Positions 41,054-49,771 are shown, counted from the first letter of the stretch. The stretch: DNA of 64,000 nt from an uncultured Parolsenella sp. (GCA_934668375.1 CAKUNF010000003.1:62001-126000); one strand, 5' to 3'. Made by a program: numbers and translations. Notes: generated from the sequence alone by a model not told the origin.

Positions 41054-41842
41054 CTACGCCCCGAGCACGTACGTCTCGATGGCCCAGGCGGCACCGTCCT
41101 CGTCGCACGGGGGCGCCACGACGTCGGCCGCGGCCTTCACGTCGTCCGCGGCCTGGCCCATGGCCACGCCCAGTCCCGCGTGCACGAGCATGTGGACGTC
41201 GTTTCCGCCGTCGCCAATGGCCATGCACTCGGCCGGCGTGATGCCCAGGCGCTCGCAGAAGGCGTCGATGGCATCTCCCTTGCCACGGCCGCGCTCCACG
41301 ACGTCCATGAACGCGGGAGACCAGCGGGCACTCTCAAGGCCGGGGATTCCCCCGAGAAGCTCGGCGTCGAGCGAGGGGTCGCAGTCCACGACCATCTGCA
41401 GCACGGGATTGGCACCCACGACGGACCAGGGGCGCACGCGTCCGTCGCGCCCGCCGCGACGAGACTGGTAGCGGCCGGACTTCTCGAGCTCCTCGGGCGT
41501 GCCGCAGAAGTAGATGTCGTCGGGCTCGGTGAACGTCACGGCAAGGCCGCGGGCCTCGCACGCGTGCGCAAAGGCAGAGACGTCGGCCGGGTCCATCGGC
41601 GACATGTGGATGAGCTCTCCGTTCGCCATGTAGCAGTACTCGCCGTTTGCCGTGGAGTAGCCGTCGAAGGGAAACATCGCGTCGACGCCGATGCCGTCCT
41701 TGTAGCGGCCCGTGACGATGAACAGCGACACGCCACGCTCGCGAGCGGCCGCAAGGGCGGCAAGCGTGCGCTCGTTCATGCGCCTCTCGTTAAAGCGGAC
41801 GAGCGTTCCATCGATGTCGAGAAAGACTGCCTTGATAGCCAA
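41054..41842 (-). CDS. HAD-superfamily Cof-type phosphatase
   Basis: 262 residues. HAD motifs: I FLDIDGTLV, II VTGRYKDG (Thr), III Lys near RGRGKGDAI, IV AIGDGGNDVHML. The C2B cap of Cof-type sugar-phosphate phosphatases lies between motifs II and III (FTEPDDIYFCGTPEELEKS). Substrate unknown. It is downstream of nagB on the same strand but a strong terminator lies between them, so it is its own unit. Confidence 0.92.
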   Translation of the reverse strand: MAIKAVFLDIDGTLVRFNERRMNERTLAALAAARERGVSLFIVTGRYKDGIGVDAMFPFDGYSTANGEYCYMANGELIHMSPMDPADVSAFAHACEARGLAVTFTEPDDIYFCGTPEELEKSGRYQSRRGGRDGRVRPWSVVGANPVLQMVVDCDPSLDAELLGGIPGLESARWSPAFMDVVERGRGKGDAIDAFCERLGITPAECMAIGDGGNDVHMLVHAGLGVAMGQAADDVKAAADVVAPPCDEDGAAWAIETYVLGA

Positions 41843-41859
41843 GCTCGCTCCCCTCGTTC

Positions 41860-41892
41860 AAAAAGGCCCGGGGCGCAACCGCGTCCCGGGTC
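41860..41892 (-). terminator. Rho-independent terminator of nagB
   Basis: Minus strand: CCCGGG outer arms with an inner GCG/CGC, followed by GGCC and then TTTTTG. It lies 25 bp after the nagB stop. Confidence 0.85.
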
Positions 41893-41917
41893 GGCAGGCC
41901 AGATGCACGCCTCGATT

Positions 41918-42655
41918 CTAGTAGAGGCCCTCGCACAGGGAGAGGGCGGCGTCGTCGCAGACGACGAACACGTTGGGGTGGAGCTGAAGGATGGAGGCAG
42001 GGCAGGTGGGAACGATCGGGCCAAAGCACATGTCGTGGACGGCCTGGGCCTTGTTCTCTCCGTTGGCGACCATGAGGATGCAGCGAGCGTTCATGATCGT
42101 CTGCGTGCCCATGGTGTAGGCCTGGCGCGGAACGTCCTCCTCCTTCTCGAACAGGCGGGAGTTGGCCTCGATCGTGCTCTCCGTGAGGTCGACGCAGTGC
42201 GTGCCCTTGGAGAACTCGTCGGCCGGCTCGTTGAAGCCGATGTGGCCGTTGCGGCCGATGCCGAGAAGCTGCAGGTCACAGTAGCCAGCCTCGGCAACCA
42301 TGCGGTCGTAGTCGGCGCAGGCGGCGTCGGCGTCGGCGTTGGCGCCATCGGGCACGTGGACGTTGGCCGGGTCGATGTTGACGTGGTTGAAGAGCTGGTC
42401 GTTCATGAAGTAGTGGTAGCTCTGCGGGTCCTCGTGCGTGAGGCCACGGTACTCGTCGAGGTTGTAGGTGCGGACCTCGGAGAAGTCCAGCGAGCCAGAC
42501 TCGTACTTCTTGATGAGGCCCTTGTAGGCGCCAATGGGCGTGGTGCCCGTGGCAAGGCCGAGCACGCAGTTGGGCTTGAGCTGGATCTGGGCGGCGAGGA
42601 TGTCGGCGGCCTTGCGGCTCATAGCCTCATAGGTGTGGCAGTTGATGATTCTCAT
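41918..42655 (-). CDS. nagB: Glucosamine-6-phosphate deaminase
   Basis: 245 residues. NagB converts glucosamine-6-phosphate to fructose-6-phosphate and ammonia. Motifs: LGLATGTTPIGAYKGL (phosphate loop), TYNLDEYRGLTHEDPQSYHYFM (catalytic Asp and the Glu/His), LLGIGRNGHIGFNEPADEF (active-site His) and a later AYTMGTQTIMNARCI. Slightly short compared with the E. coli enzyme (266), lacking the allosteric C-terminal tail, as in Bacillus NagB. AAGGGA precedes the start. Confidence 0.95.
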   Translation of the reverse strand: MRIINCHTYEAMSRKAADILAAQIQLKPNCVLGLATGTTPIGAYKGLIKKYESGSLDFSEVRTYNLDEYRGLTHEDPQSYHYFMNDQLFNHVNIDPANVHVPDGANADADAACADYDRMVAEAGYCDLQLLGIGRNGHIGFNEPADEFSKGTHCVDLTESTIEANSRLFEKEEDVPRQAYTMGTQTIMNARCILMVANGENKAQAVHDMCFGPIVPTCPASILQLHPNVFVVCDDAALSLCEGLY

Positions 42656-42958
42656 GGCGCGTCCCTTCTCTTGTGTGGCGAGGACGCGTCTTGCGCCTCG
42701 CCTGCGGCCCGCGTCGGCCGCAACCAACGTGAGACGCGGCCACCAGGGCGAGGTCGCGCAGCTATGAGGATGTCTCGCCGCGTCGGGGCCCCTGCCCGTC
42801 CATGGCGGACCGGGGCGATGCCCCAGACGTGCTTAATGATGCCGCTCGCCCACCGAGCGTTCAAGCACGATTGGGCGAGCGGCACGCAATGGAAACGTAA
42901 GGGTCGTGTGCCCAAAGGGGTCAGGCACCTTTGGGCCACTTCGGCTACAGGGCCCGCG
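42656..42958. other. Non-coding gap between nagB and rdgB with hairpin
   Basis: No gene is seen. It holds a perfect 12-bp hairpin GCCGCTCGCCCA/TGGGCGAGCGGC (42841-42883), probably ending the rph-rdgB transcript although no T tract follows, and a family B repeat at 42910-42936. A nagB promoter must lie in the left half, but I cannot place it with confidence. Confidence 0.5.
42910..42936. repeat. Single palindromic repeat of family B
   Basis: Arms GCCCAAAGG/CCTTTGGGC enclosing GGTCAGGCA, flanked by GT and CAC. The same arms and length as the pair in the ECF ATPase gene at 12269-12343, with a changed loop. It sits 22 bp after the rdgB stop. Confidence 0.8.
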
Positions 42959-43585
42959 CTACGAGAGCTGCCTCGCGAGGTCGGCAAGGGCGTGAGCTCG
43001 GTGCGAGATGGCGTTCTTCTCGGCAGGGTCGAGCTCGGCCATCGTGCGGCCGGGTGTCTCGACGGGCCAGAACAGCGGGTCGTAGCCAAAGCCGTTCTCG
43101 CCTCGCGGCTCGCGGCCGATCGTGCCTTCGCAGTCGCCCTCACCCGTGAGCACCGTGCCGTCCGGGTAGATGAGCACGACGCTCGAGTGGAAGCGGGCCG
43201 TGCGGTCCTCGTCCGCCACGCCGTCCATCTCGCGCATGAGCTTGGCGTTGTTGCGCGCGTCGTCGCCGTGGACGCCCGCCCAACGGGCGCTCATGATCCC
43301 CGGCTCGCCAGAGAGCGCGTCGACGACGAGGCCCGAGTCGTCCGCGACGGCGGGCAGCCCCGTCTCCTCGCAGGCAGCCTGGGCCTTGATGATGGCGTTC
43401 TCCGTGAACGTGTCGCCGTTCTCGACCGGGTCGGGGAACTCCCCGAGCTCGCCGAGGGCGTAGAACGTCACGCCCGGCATGACGGGCGCGAGGATGGCCT
43501 CGATCTCGGTGACCTTGTGCGCGTTGCCCGTTGCCACCACGACGGTGGCCTTGGGGTCAAGCGTGGCGATGTCAATGCTGGGCAT
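42959..43585 (-). CDS. rdgB: XTP/dITP diphosphatase (non-canonical purine NTP pyrophosphatase)
   Basis: 208 residues from the ATG at 43585. The enzyme removes dITP/XTP from the nucleotide pool. Family blocks: VVVATGNAHKVTEIEAIL (S/T-x-N-x-x-K), ENAIIKAQAACEETGLPAVADDSGLVVDAL, SARWAGVHGDDARNN, GENGFGYDPLFWPVETPGRTMAEL and KNAISHRAHAL (landmarks, in pieces of fewer than 20 residues each, such as PAVADDSGLVVDAL). AAAGGAG lies upstream. It is downstream of rph, the common rph-rdgB order; murI lies before them. Confidence 0.94.
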   Translation of the reverse strand: MPSIDIATLDPKATVVVATGNAHKVTEIEAILAPVMPGVTFYALGELGEFPDPVENGDTFTENAIIKAQAACEETGLPAVADDSGLVVDALSGEPGIMSARWAGVHGDDARNNAKLMREMDGVADEDRTARFHSSVVLIYPDGTVLTGEGDCEGTIGREPRGENGFGYDPLFWPVETPGRTMAELDPAEKNAISHRAHALADLARQLS

Positions 43586-43655
43586 GGTTGCTCCTTTGTC
43601 GAATGTGGCGGTGGCCAGAACCGGTGACAGCCGACCTTCGGCCCCGCTGTTGCCG

Positions 43656-44390
43656 CTAGGCGGAAAAGCCGGTGACCTCGTCCTGCAGGGCGCACAGGCG
43701 CGCGATGGCGGGCTCGGCCATGTCGAGCAGGTCGCCCAGCTGTGCGCGGGAGAGCGTCGAGCGCTCGCCGGTGCCCTGGATCTCCACGATGCCGCCATCC
43801 GCGGTTCCCACGAGGTTGAGGTCCACGTCCGCGTGGCTGTCCTCGGGGTAGTCGAGGTCGAGCAGGGGCACGCCGCCAACGATGCCGGCCGAGATGGCCG
43901 CAACCTGGCCCGTGAGCGGCAGGCGGCGGATCTTGCCCTGCTCCACGAAGCTCATGAGCGCGTCATGTAGGGCAACCCAGGCGCCCGTGATGCTCGCCGT
44001 GCGCGTGCCGCCGTCTGCCTGGATGACGTCGCAGTCAACCGTGATGGTGAACTCGCCGAGGTGGTCAAGGTCGCACACGGCACGAAGGCTGCGGCCGATG
44101 AGGCGCTCGATCTCCATGGAGCGGCCCTTGCGGCCCTTGTACTCGCGCTTCGTGCGGGAGGACGTCGAGGCGGGAAGCATCGCGTACTCGGCCGTGACCC
44201 AGCCCTTGCGGCTGGCGCGGCGCCACGCGGGCAGCGACTCCTCGATCGTGGCCGTGCACATGACGCGCGTGTCACCAAACTCGGCCAGGCACGAGCCGTG
44301 GGCGTTCTTCATCACGTCTCGCGTGAGCCTGACGGGACGCATCTCGTTGTTCGCGCGGCCCTCGGGGCGGCGCTCATCGGGCGTGTACAT
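43656..44390 (-). CDS. rph: Ribonuclease PH
   Basis: 244 residues. RNase PH trims tRNA 3' ends by phosphorolysis. Typical blocks: GSCLAEFGDTRVMCTATIEE, RGWVTAEYAMLPAST-like sequence (here KGWVTAEYAMLPASTSSR), REYKGRKGRSMEIERLIGRSL with phosphate-binding Arg, and DCDVIQADGGTRTASITGA. AAGGAG precedes the start. Order murI, rph, rdgB on the same strand with short gaps suggests one operon. Confidence 0.96.
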   Translation of the reverse strand: MYTPDERRPEGRANNEMRPVRLTRDVMKNAHGSCLAEFGDTRVMCTATIEESLPAWRRASRKGWVTAEYAMLPASTSSRTKREYKGRKGRSMEIERLIGRSLRAVCDLDHLGEFTITVDCDVIQADGGTRTASITGAWVALHDALMSFVEQGKIRRLPLTGQVAAISAGIVGGVPLLDLDYPEDSHADVDLNLVGTADGGIVEIQGTGERSTLSRAQLGDLLDMAEPAIARLCALQDEVTGFSA

Positions 44391-44456
44391 GGTGAGTCTC
44401 CTTCTTGCGGGCGCGCATGCGCACGCCCTGTCTGCGACGTTGTTTCAGGCATGCCC

Positions 44457-45356
44457 CTAGTGGGTGCCAAGGGCCTCGAGCGTCTCGAGCTCGATGTGCT
44501 CGATGGAGTCGAGCGGGTGCCCAAAGATGAACTTGCCCGCCACGGCAAACGAGGTGATGTCGTCAGACGTCGTGGCAAAGCGGTACTTGGGCTCGCCGCC
44601 GGCGCCAAGGTCTGCCGTCTCCGGGCCTGCAAGCTCGCCGCGGCGTTCGAGAATCTCTGCCACCTCTCGCGCCGTCTCCTCCGCCGAGCTCACGGTGCGT
44701 ACGCCCGGCCCCAGCGCGGCAGATATCTCCCTCGCCAACAGCGGGAAGTGCGTGCAGCCAAGCACGACGGTGTCCACCCCGTGGCCCAGAAGCGGCGCCA
44801 CGTTCTGGCGCGCAAGCTCGCGCACCTCGGGCGTATCGAACACCTCGGGGTTCTCCATCCAGTCATCGTGCAGGTAGGTGCCCGAGGCAAGCTCGCGCTC
44901 AACGAGGTCGACGAAGCTGCCCGCCGGGGCCTGCGTCACGCGAACGCCGGCGTCGAGGTTGTGGATGGCGCGCTCGTAGGCGCCGGAGTCCACCGTTCCC
45001 CGCGTGGCGAGCACGCCCACGCGACGCGAGCGCGTGGCTTGGATGGCGGCGCGGGCACCCGGCTCGATGACGCCGATGACGGGTACGGAGAGCGTGCGCT
45101 GGATGACGTCGAGGCCAGCCGCCGTCGCCGTGTTGCACGCAATGACGACGAGCTTCACGTCGTGCCGCTCAAGCCAGTGGCCCACCTGGCGCACGAACAG
45201 GCGGACCTCCGCCTGCGGACGCGTGCCGTAGGGGCAGCGCTTTGTGTCCCCCACGTAGTAGATGGACTCGTCAGGAAGCCTGGAGGCGACGGATCGCGCA
45301 ACGGTGAGGCCACCAAGGCCCGAGTCAAAGATGCCAATCGGCTTGCTCAAAGACAT
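44457..45356 (-). CDS. murI: Glutamate racemase
   Basis: 299 residues. MurI makes D-glutamate for peptidoglycan. It begins IGIFDSGLGGLTVARSV, then YVGDTKRCPYGTRP, the first catalytic Cys in VVIACNTATAAGLDVI, and the second in VLGCTHFPLLAREI. Length is slightly above the usual 265-285 because of a C-terminal tail (about 30 residues). GGGGAGG precedes the start at 45356. It heads the rph-rdgB group. Confidence 0.95.
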   Translation of the reverse strand: MSLSKPIGIFDSGLGGLTVARSVASRLPDESIYYVGDTKRCPYGTRPQAEVRLFVRQVGHWLERHDVKLVVIACNTATAAGLDVIQRTLSVPVIGVIEPGARAAIQATRSRRVGVLATRGTVDSGAYERAIHNLDAGVRVTQAPAGSFVDLVERELASGTYLHDDWMENPEVFDTPEVRELARQNVAPLLGHGVDTVVLGCTHFPLLAREISAALGPGVRTVSSAEETAREVAEILERRGELAGPETADLGAGGEPKYRFATTSDDITSFAVAGKFIFGHPLDSIEHIELETLEALGTH

Positions 45357-45416
45357 GCGACCTCCCCAGTGTCGCGGCGGGGCGCACGCCTCGCGACCAG
45401 AGCCCCACGATATGAA

Positions 45417-45452
45417 GTGGGCCGAGGAAGGCGGCTGCACTCCTCGGCCCAC
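45417..45452 (-). terminator. Terminator hairpin of tRNA-Val
   Basis: A perfect 12-bp stem GTGGGCCGAGGA/TCCTCGGCCCAC with a 12-base loop lies 8 bp after the tRNA 3' end; TTCATATC follows on the minus strand. Confidence 0.65.
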
Positions 45453-45460
45453 GGGTTCGT

Positions 45461-45536
45461 TGGTGGGCGATGAGGGATTCGAACCCCCGACCTTGTGCGT
45501 GTAAAGCACCTGCGCTAGCCACTGCGCCAATCGCCC
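45461..45536 (-). tRNA. tRNA-Val (anticodon TAC)
   Basis: Acceptor GGGCGAT/ATCGCCC, D-arm GCGCAGTGGCTAGCGC, anticodon loop TTTACAC with anticodon TAC for GUA/GUG codons, T-arm GGGGGTTCGAATCCC. Discriminator A and an encoded CCA are present. A possible -10, TAAACT, lies 13 bp upstream (complement of 45549-45554). Confidence 0.96.
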
Positions 45537-45627
45537 GTAAGCACCGGAAGTTTAGCACAGGCCACCGCCGGCTGGCGGCGATGGCGGCCTGGCCCGTCCC
45601 CAGCCGTCTCCCAAGCCGGCGGCGAGC

Positions 45628-45660
45628 GGTGACAGTTTGACCCCGTCCCCAACTGTCACC
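45628..45660. repeat. Single copy of dispersed repeat family A
   Basis: GGTGACAGTTTGACCCCG, continuing through TCCCCAACTGTCACC. It matches the units at 7066 and 14490 except for one loop base. It lies between tRNA-Val and the promoter of the MurE-like gene. Confidence 0.88.
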
Positions 45661-45734
45661 CGCGCGGACGCGTGACGGGCGCCGCGTATACTGGTGTCTT
45701 GTGTAGATACGCCAACAAAAAGGAGAGACGCATC

Positions 45735-47378
45735 ATGCCCTGTGCTCCCACCAGCCTGCTCGGGCTCTGCTCACTTCTCGATGACCTCAAGATCCTCGTC
45801 CAGGGGGTGTCGCCCGAGAGCGACGCACCCGTGACGGGCGCGGCCTGCGACTCCCGCTGTGTGCGCCCCGGCAACGCCTTCTTCTGCAAGGGACGGGCGT
45901 TCAAGCCCGCCTACCTCGCGTCGGCGCTCGACGCGGGCGCCGTGGCCTACGTCTGCGACGAGCGGCACGCGCCCGAACTTGCCAAGGCCGCGCCCGGGAC
46001 TCCGGCAATCGTCGTCTCCGACATGCGCCTTGCCATGGCACGCGTCTCTGCGTGCGCGTTCGGCAGGCCCGACCTCGACGTGCCCCAGGTGGGCATCACG
46101 GGCACCAAGGGCAAGTCCACGACGGCCTACATGCTGCGCTCCGTCATCGACGCGGCAGACGGCACGCGCAGCTGCGGCATCATCGGATCCATCGACACGT
46201 ACGACGGCGTGGAGGACATAGAGTCCACCAACACCACGCCCGAGGCACCCGACCTGTGGCGCCACCTCGCCAATGCCCGAGACGCTCAACTCTCCGCCAT
46301 GGTCATGGAGGTCTCGAGCCAGGCGCTCAAGTACGACCGCACGCTCGGCGTCCAGCTTGACGTCGCGGCGTTCCTGAACATCGGCTCGGACCACATCTCG
46401 CCGGTGGAGCACCCCACGTTCGAGGACTACTTCGCAAGCAAGCTGCGCATCTTCTCGCAGTGCCGTCGCGCCGTCGTGAACCTGGGCACGAGCAACGTGG
46501 AGCGCGTGCTCGACGCGGCGCACTGCGGCGGCTCAGACGGCGAAGCCCCCGAGCTCGTGTGCGTCTCCGCCGCCGGCCCCGATGCCGTCGAGTGCGGCAG
46601 CTGCGACATGGTGTTCCCCGACATCTGGGCCACCGACGTCGAGCCGCGCGGCGCCAGCCTCGCGTTCGTCGCCCACGGCACCACGCAAGACGGCCACCCC
46701 ACGAGCGACGCCGCCGAGAAGGCCTGGGAGCTGCCCGTGGTCATCAATTTCCCCGGGTTGTTCAACGTGGAGAACGCGCTCGTTGCCATCGCGTGCGCCG
46801 AGCTTCTCGGGATCGAGCGCGCCGCCATCGCCCGTGGCCTGGCGGCGTGCCGCGTGCCGGGTCGCATGGAGCTCATCGGAAAGCCAGACGCCCCGGTGCT
46901 CTGCGTGGTCGACTACGCCCACAATGCCCTCTCCTACCAGAAGTTCTTTGCCTCCATGGCCAAGGAGTTCCCCGGCAGGCGCATCGTGGCGCTCATCGGC
47001 GCGCCGGGCGGCAAGGCCTTTGAGCGGCGCGTCGAGCTGCCGCGCGAGGCCGCCCGCTGGGCGAGCCACATCATCGTGGCCGAGGAGGACCCGGGACACG
47101 ACTCCAACGAGGACATCTGCCGCGAGATGGACGCCAACGTGCCCGAGGGGTCCACGCTCGCAGACGGCACGCCCGTGACGCACGAGTACGTGCTCGATCG
47201 CCAACAGGCCGTTGCGCGCTGCCTGGACGTGGCGCTCTCCTACGGGCAGCCCGCGCTCGTGTGCCTTCTCGGCAAGGGCGACGAGACCCTCATCCACCGC
47301 GGGGACGAGTTCCAACCCATGGTGCCGGACGGAGAGGCCTTCAGGCAGGCGGCCGCCGAGCGCGGCATCGAGCTGTAG
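45735..47378 (+). CDS. MurE-like Mur ligase (UDP-MurNAc-dipeptide ligase family)
   Basis: 547 residues. Mur ligase domains in order: N-terminal UDP-binding domain (VTGAACDSRCVRPGNAFFCKG), central ATPase domain with GITGTKGKSTTAYML, TNTTPEAPDLW, AMVMEVSSQALKYDRT and FLNIGSDHISPVEHPTFEDYFASK, and C-terminal domain VPGRMELIG...VVDYAHNALSYQKF. The loop that in DAP-adding MurE reads DNPR is here EEDPGHDSNEDI, so it may add another diamino acid or have a different role. AAAAAGGAG precedes the ATG at 45735; TATACT at 45687 may be its -10. The HAD gene follows by 9 bp. Confidence 0.87.
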   Translation: MPCAPTSLLGLCSLLDDLKILVQGVSPESDAPVTGAACDSRCVRPGNAFFCKGRAFKPAYLASALDAGAVAYVCDERHAPELAKAAPGTPAIVVSDMRLAMARVSACAFGRPDLDVPQVGITGTKGKSTTAYMLRSVIDAADGTRSCGIIGSIDTYDGVEDIESTNTTPEAPDLWRHLANARDAQLSAMVMEVSSQALKYDRTLGVQLDVAAFLNIGSDHISPVEHPTFEDYFASKLRIFSQCRRAVVNLGTSNVERVLDAAHCGGSDGEAPELVCVSAAGPDAVECGSCDMVFPDIWATDVEPRGASLAFVAHGTTQDGHPTSDAAEKAWELPVVINFPGLFNVENALVAIACAELLGIERAAIARGLAACRVPGRMELIGKPDAPVLCVVDYAHNALSYQKFFASMAKEFPGRRIVALIGAPGGKAFERRVELPREAARWASHIIVAEEDPGHDSNEDICREMDANVPEGSTLADGTPVTHEYVLDRQQAVARCLDVALSYGQPALVCLLGKGDETLIHRGDEFQPMVPDGEAFRQAAAERGIEL

Positions 47379-47387
47379 GGAGCAGAC

Positions 47388-48299
47388 ATGGCCCACATCA
47401 CCTTCCCCGAAAGGCCCACCGGCGAGCTTGCCGAGCGTCTCCGCAAGGTTCGCTACGTCATCACGGACGCAGACGGCACGATGTTCACGGGAGCCAAGGC
47501 AACGGTGAACACGGCCGGCGAGCCGTGCGCCGAGCTCGTGCAGACGCTCGTGGAACTCACGCGCGCGGGCGTCTCGGTCATCCCGTGCACGGGCCGCAAC
47601 CGAGCCATGATCATGGAGGACGCCCGCGTACTGGGCTTTCCCGGGTGGATTGCCGAGATGGGCGGCGTGCTGTGCACCAAGCAGACGAGTCAGCCCGAGT
47701 GGCACTACTTCACAGGGCGCATGCCCTATGACGAGGGCTGCGGCAAGACCCCGCACGACGTCATCTGGGAGACGGGCGTCATCGACGAGATGCTCGAGCG
47801 CTGGCCCGGGCATCTCGAGACCTACCACGACAACGGAATTGGCTTCGAGTATCGCGAGGTCACGGTTGCCATGCGCGGGGACGCCCCCGAGGACGAGATG
47901 CAGGACATGCTCGACCACTGCGGGCTGCCGCTCTACCTGTCCGACAACGGGATGGTCGACCACATCTCCGGCGACAGCACGCTCGAGTGTGACCGCAGCC
48001 ATCCGCAGGGCATCCACACCTACCACGTGACGCCCGCCGGCGTGAGCAAGGGCACGGGCATCGTGCGCTTCGTGGAGCTCGCGGGCCTGGCGCCCGATGA
48101 GGTCCTTGGCGCGGGTGACTCCCCCGCAGACTGCGTGATCGCCGACGCCGTGGGCACGTTCCTGTTCATGTGCAACGGCCTCGGCCACGAGCGTGCCGAG
48201 GAGGAGCTTGCCGCGCGCGACAACATCCTCGTCTCCACGAAGCGCGCCACCGACGGCTGGGTCGCCGCCATGCGCGGCCTCCTCGCCGCCAAGGAGTAG
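47388..48299 (+). CDS. HAD-superfamily hydrolase linked to the MurE-like gene
   Basis: 303 residues. Motif I is VITDADGTMFTG, a D-x-D nucleophile pair; motif II is PCTGRNRAMI; Lys of motif III is in AGVSKGTGIVRFV; motif IV is GAGDSPADCVIADA. An insert of about 110 residues between motifs II and III forms a cap (GGVLCTKQTSQPEWHYFTG, YHDNGIGFEYREVTVAM). It resembles mannosyl-3-phosphoglycerate phosphatase-like members. A 9-bp gap to the Mur ligase gene implies co-expression; the substrate, perhaps a phosphorylated wall precursor, is not known. Confidence 0.83.
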   Translation: MAHITFPERPTGELAERLRKVRYVITDADGTMFTGAKATVNTAGEPCAELVQTLVELTRAGVSVIPCTGRNRAMIMEDARVLGFPGWIAEMGGVLCTKQTSQPEWHYFTGRMPYDEGCGKTPHDVIWETGVIDEMLERWPGHLETYHDNGIGFEYREVTVAMRGDAPEDEMQDMLDHCGLPLYLSDNGMVDHISGDSTLECDRSHPQGIHTYHVTPAGVSKGTGIVRFVELAGLAPDEVLGAGDSPADCVIADAVGTFLFMCNGLGHERAEEELAARDNILVSTKRATDGWVAAMRGLLAAKE

Positions 48300-48331
48300 G
48301 CAAGCGGCCACAAGCCGCCCGCATCGTTCGC

Positions 48332-48396
48332 GAGTGTAGCTATTCAGTCACTAATGGCCGCTTTTCTCGCCCTCCAGCGTCCGAATAGCTACACTC
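48332..48396. repeat. 65-bp imperfect palindrome (family C)
   Basis: Ends GAGTGTAGCTATTC and GAATAGCTACACTC are perfect complements for 14 bp, and the arms continue with mismatches (AGTCACT against AGCGTCC). Same length and ends as the element at 19154-19218. It lies 33 bp after the HAD stop codon. Confidence 0.88.
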
Positions 48397-48436
48397 GCGC
48401 TGCTTTAAGGCGGAAGCACCCAGCCACATACGCGAG

Positions 48437-48523
48437 GAGGCCCGGCTCCGACGTCGCGAGGCAAACATTCCGCAGCGCGCACTTTGCGCGAGGACGTTTG
48501 CATGCGATGCCGGGCCGGGCCTC
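48437..48523 (-). other. Long imperfect inverted repeat downstream of the alcohol dehydrogenase gene
   Basis: Outer arms GAGGCCCGGC and GGCCGGGCCTC, then inner matched blocks TCGC/GCGA, GGCAAAC/GTTTGC and GCGCGCA/TTTGCGCGC near the loop, give an 87-base folded element with internal bulges. It begins 25 bp after the adh stop on the minus strand. It could be a complex terminator, an RNA stability element or a structured RNA. Confidence 0.5.
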
Positions 48524-48547
48524 CGGTCAGGTCGCTATGAGGCGAGC

Positions 48548-49771
48548 TTAGAAGTCGATGTCCGTGTCGTAGTAGCAGGCCTTGAGGATCTTCTCGAAGT
48601 CGGCGGCCTTCGTCTCACGCGGGTTCTCGGGCGTGCAGGCGTCCTGCTCGGCGTTCGCGGCGATCTCGGGCAGCTTGGCGAGGAACTCCTCCTCGGAGAC
48701 CATCTGCGGGTGCTCGTCGTCGACCTTCACGCCGCCGTTGGCGTAGTCCTTGATGGACTGCGGGATGTTGAGCTGGTCGTTGAGGTCGCGGATCTTCTGG
48801 ACGAGCGCGGCGATGAGCTCCTCGTTTGTCTCGCCGGGAAGGTGCAGGATCTCCTTGGCGACGTAGGCGTAACGCTCGGCGGCACGCGGGTCCTTGGAGT
48901 TCCACTGGATGACCTTGCCGAGGTACATGGCGTTGGCGGCACCGTGGATGATGTGGCCGTTCTCGAAGGCGGCACCGGTCTTGTGGGCCATGGAGTGCAC
49001 GATGCCGAGAAGGCCAGAGGAGAAGGCGATGCCGGCGATGCACTGGGCCTCGTGCATGTGCTGGCGAGCCTCCTTGTCGCCCTCATAGGACTTGGGGAGC
49101 CACTCGACGATTTCGCGGATGCCGTGCAGCGCGTTGGCGTCGGTGAACATGGAAGCGAAGGTGGAGACGTAGGCCTCCATGCAGTGCGTCAGCGCGTCCA
49201 TGCCGGTGTGGGCGCAGAGCTTGGCGGGCATGGAGTAGGTGAGCTCGGGGTCGACGATGGCGACGTCTGGGGTAATGTTGAAGTCGGCGAGCGGGTACTT
49301 GATGCCCTTGGCGTAGTCCGTGATGACGGAGAACGCGGTGACCTCGGTAGCGGTGCCGGAGGTCGAGGAGATGGCGCAGAAGTGGGCCTTCTGGCGCAGC
49401 TCGGGGAAGGAGAACGGCTGGATGATGTTGTCGAAGGACTCCTCGGGATACTCATAGAAGACCCACATGGCCTTGGCGGCGTCGATCGGGGAGCCACCGC
49501 CGAGGGCGATGATCCAGTCCGGCTCGAACTCGCGCATGGCCTCGGCGCCCTTCATGACCGTCTCGATGGACGGATCGGACTCGACGCCCTCGAACAGCTT
49601 GACCTCAAAGCCGGCGTCCTCGAGGTCCTTCTGGATGTCCTGCAAGAAGCCGCCGCGACGCATGGAGCCGCCGCCGGAAACGATGATGGCCTTGCTGCCC
49701 TTGAGGTTCTTGACCTCGTGGCGGGCACCCTCGCCAAAGTAAAGGTCACGCGGATTGGTAAAACGACCCAT
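48548..49771 (-). CDS. Iron-containing (group III) alcohol dehydrogenase
   Basis: 407 residues. Family blocks: dinucleotide motif ALGGGSPIDAAKAMWVFYEYP, AISSTSGTATEVTAFSVITD, DPELTYSMPAKLCAHTGMDALTHCMEAYVS (landmark HTGMDALTHCMEAY), and IVHSMAHKTGAAFENGHIIHGAANA (landmark HSMAHKTGAAFENGH), which carry the Fe ligands Asp and three His. The LHLPGETNEELIAALVQKI segment near the C-terminus is shared with butanol/ethanol dehydrogenases of fermenters. It probably reduces an aldehyde with NAD(P)H during fermentation. GGAGG precedes the start. Confidence 0.94.
   Translation of the reverse strand: MGRFTNPRDLYFGEGARHEVKNLKGSKAIIVSGGGSMRRGGFLQDIQKDLEDAGFEVKLFEGVESDPSIETVMKGAEAMREFEPDWIIALGGGSPIDAAKAMWVFYEYPEESFDNIIQPFSFPELRQKAHFCAISSTSGTATEVTAFSVITDYAKGIKYPLADFNITPDVAIVDPELTYSMPAKLCAHTGMDALTHCMEAYVSTFASMFTDANALHGIREIVEWLPKSYEGDKEARQHMHEAQCIAGIAFSSGLLGIVHSMAHKTGAAFENGHIIHGAANAMYLGKVIQWNSKDPRAAERYAYVAKEILHLPGETNEELIAALVQKIRDLNDQLNIPQSIKDYANGGVKVDDEHPQMVSEEEFLAKLPEIAANAEQDACTPENPRETKAADFEKILKACYYDTDIDF

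Noticed and set aside
43611..43650. Possible degenerate family A repeat between rph and rdgB (GGTGACAG...CTGTTGCC)
   Set aside because: Only the outer arms resemble family A; the core is different, so the match may be chance.
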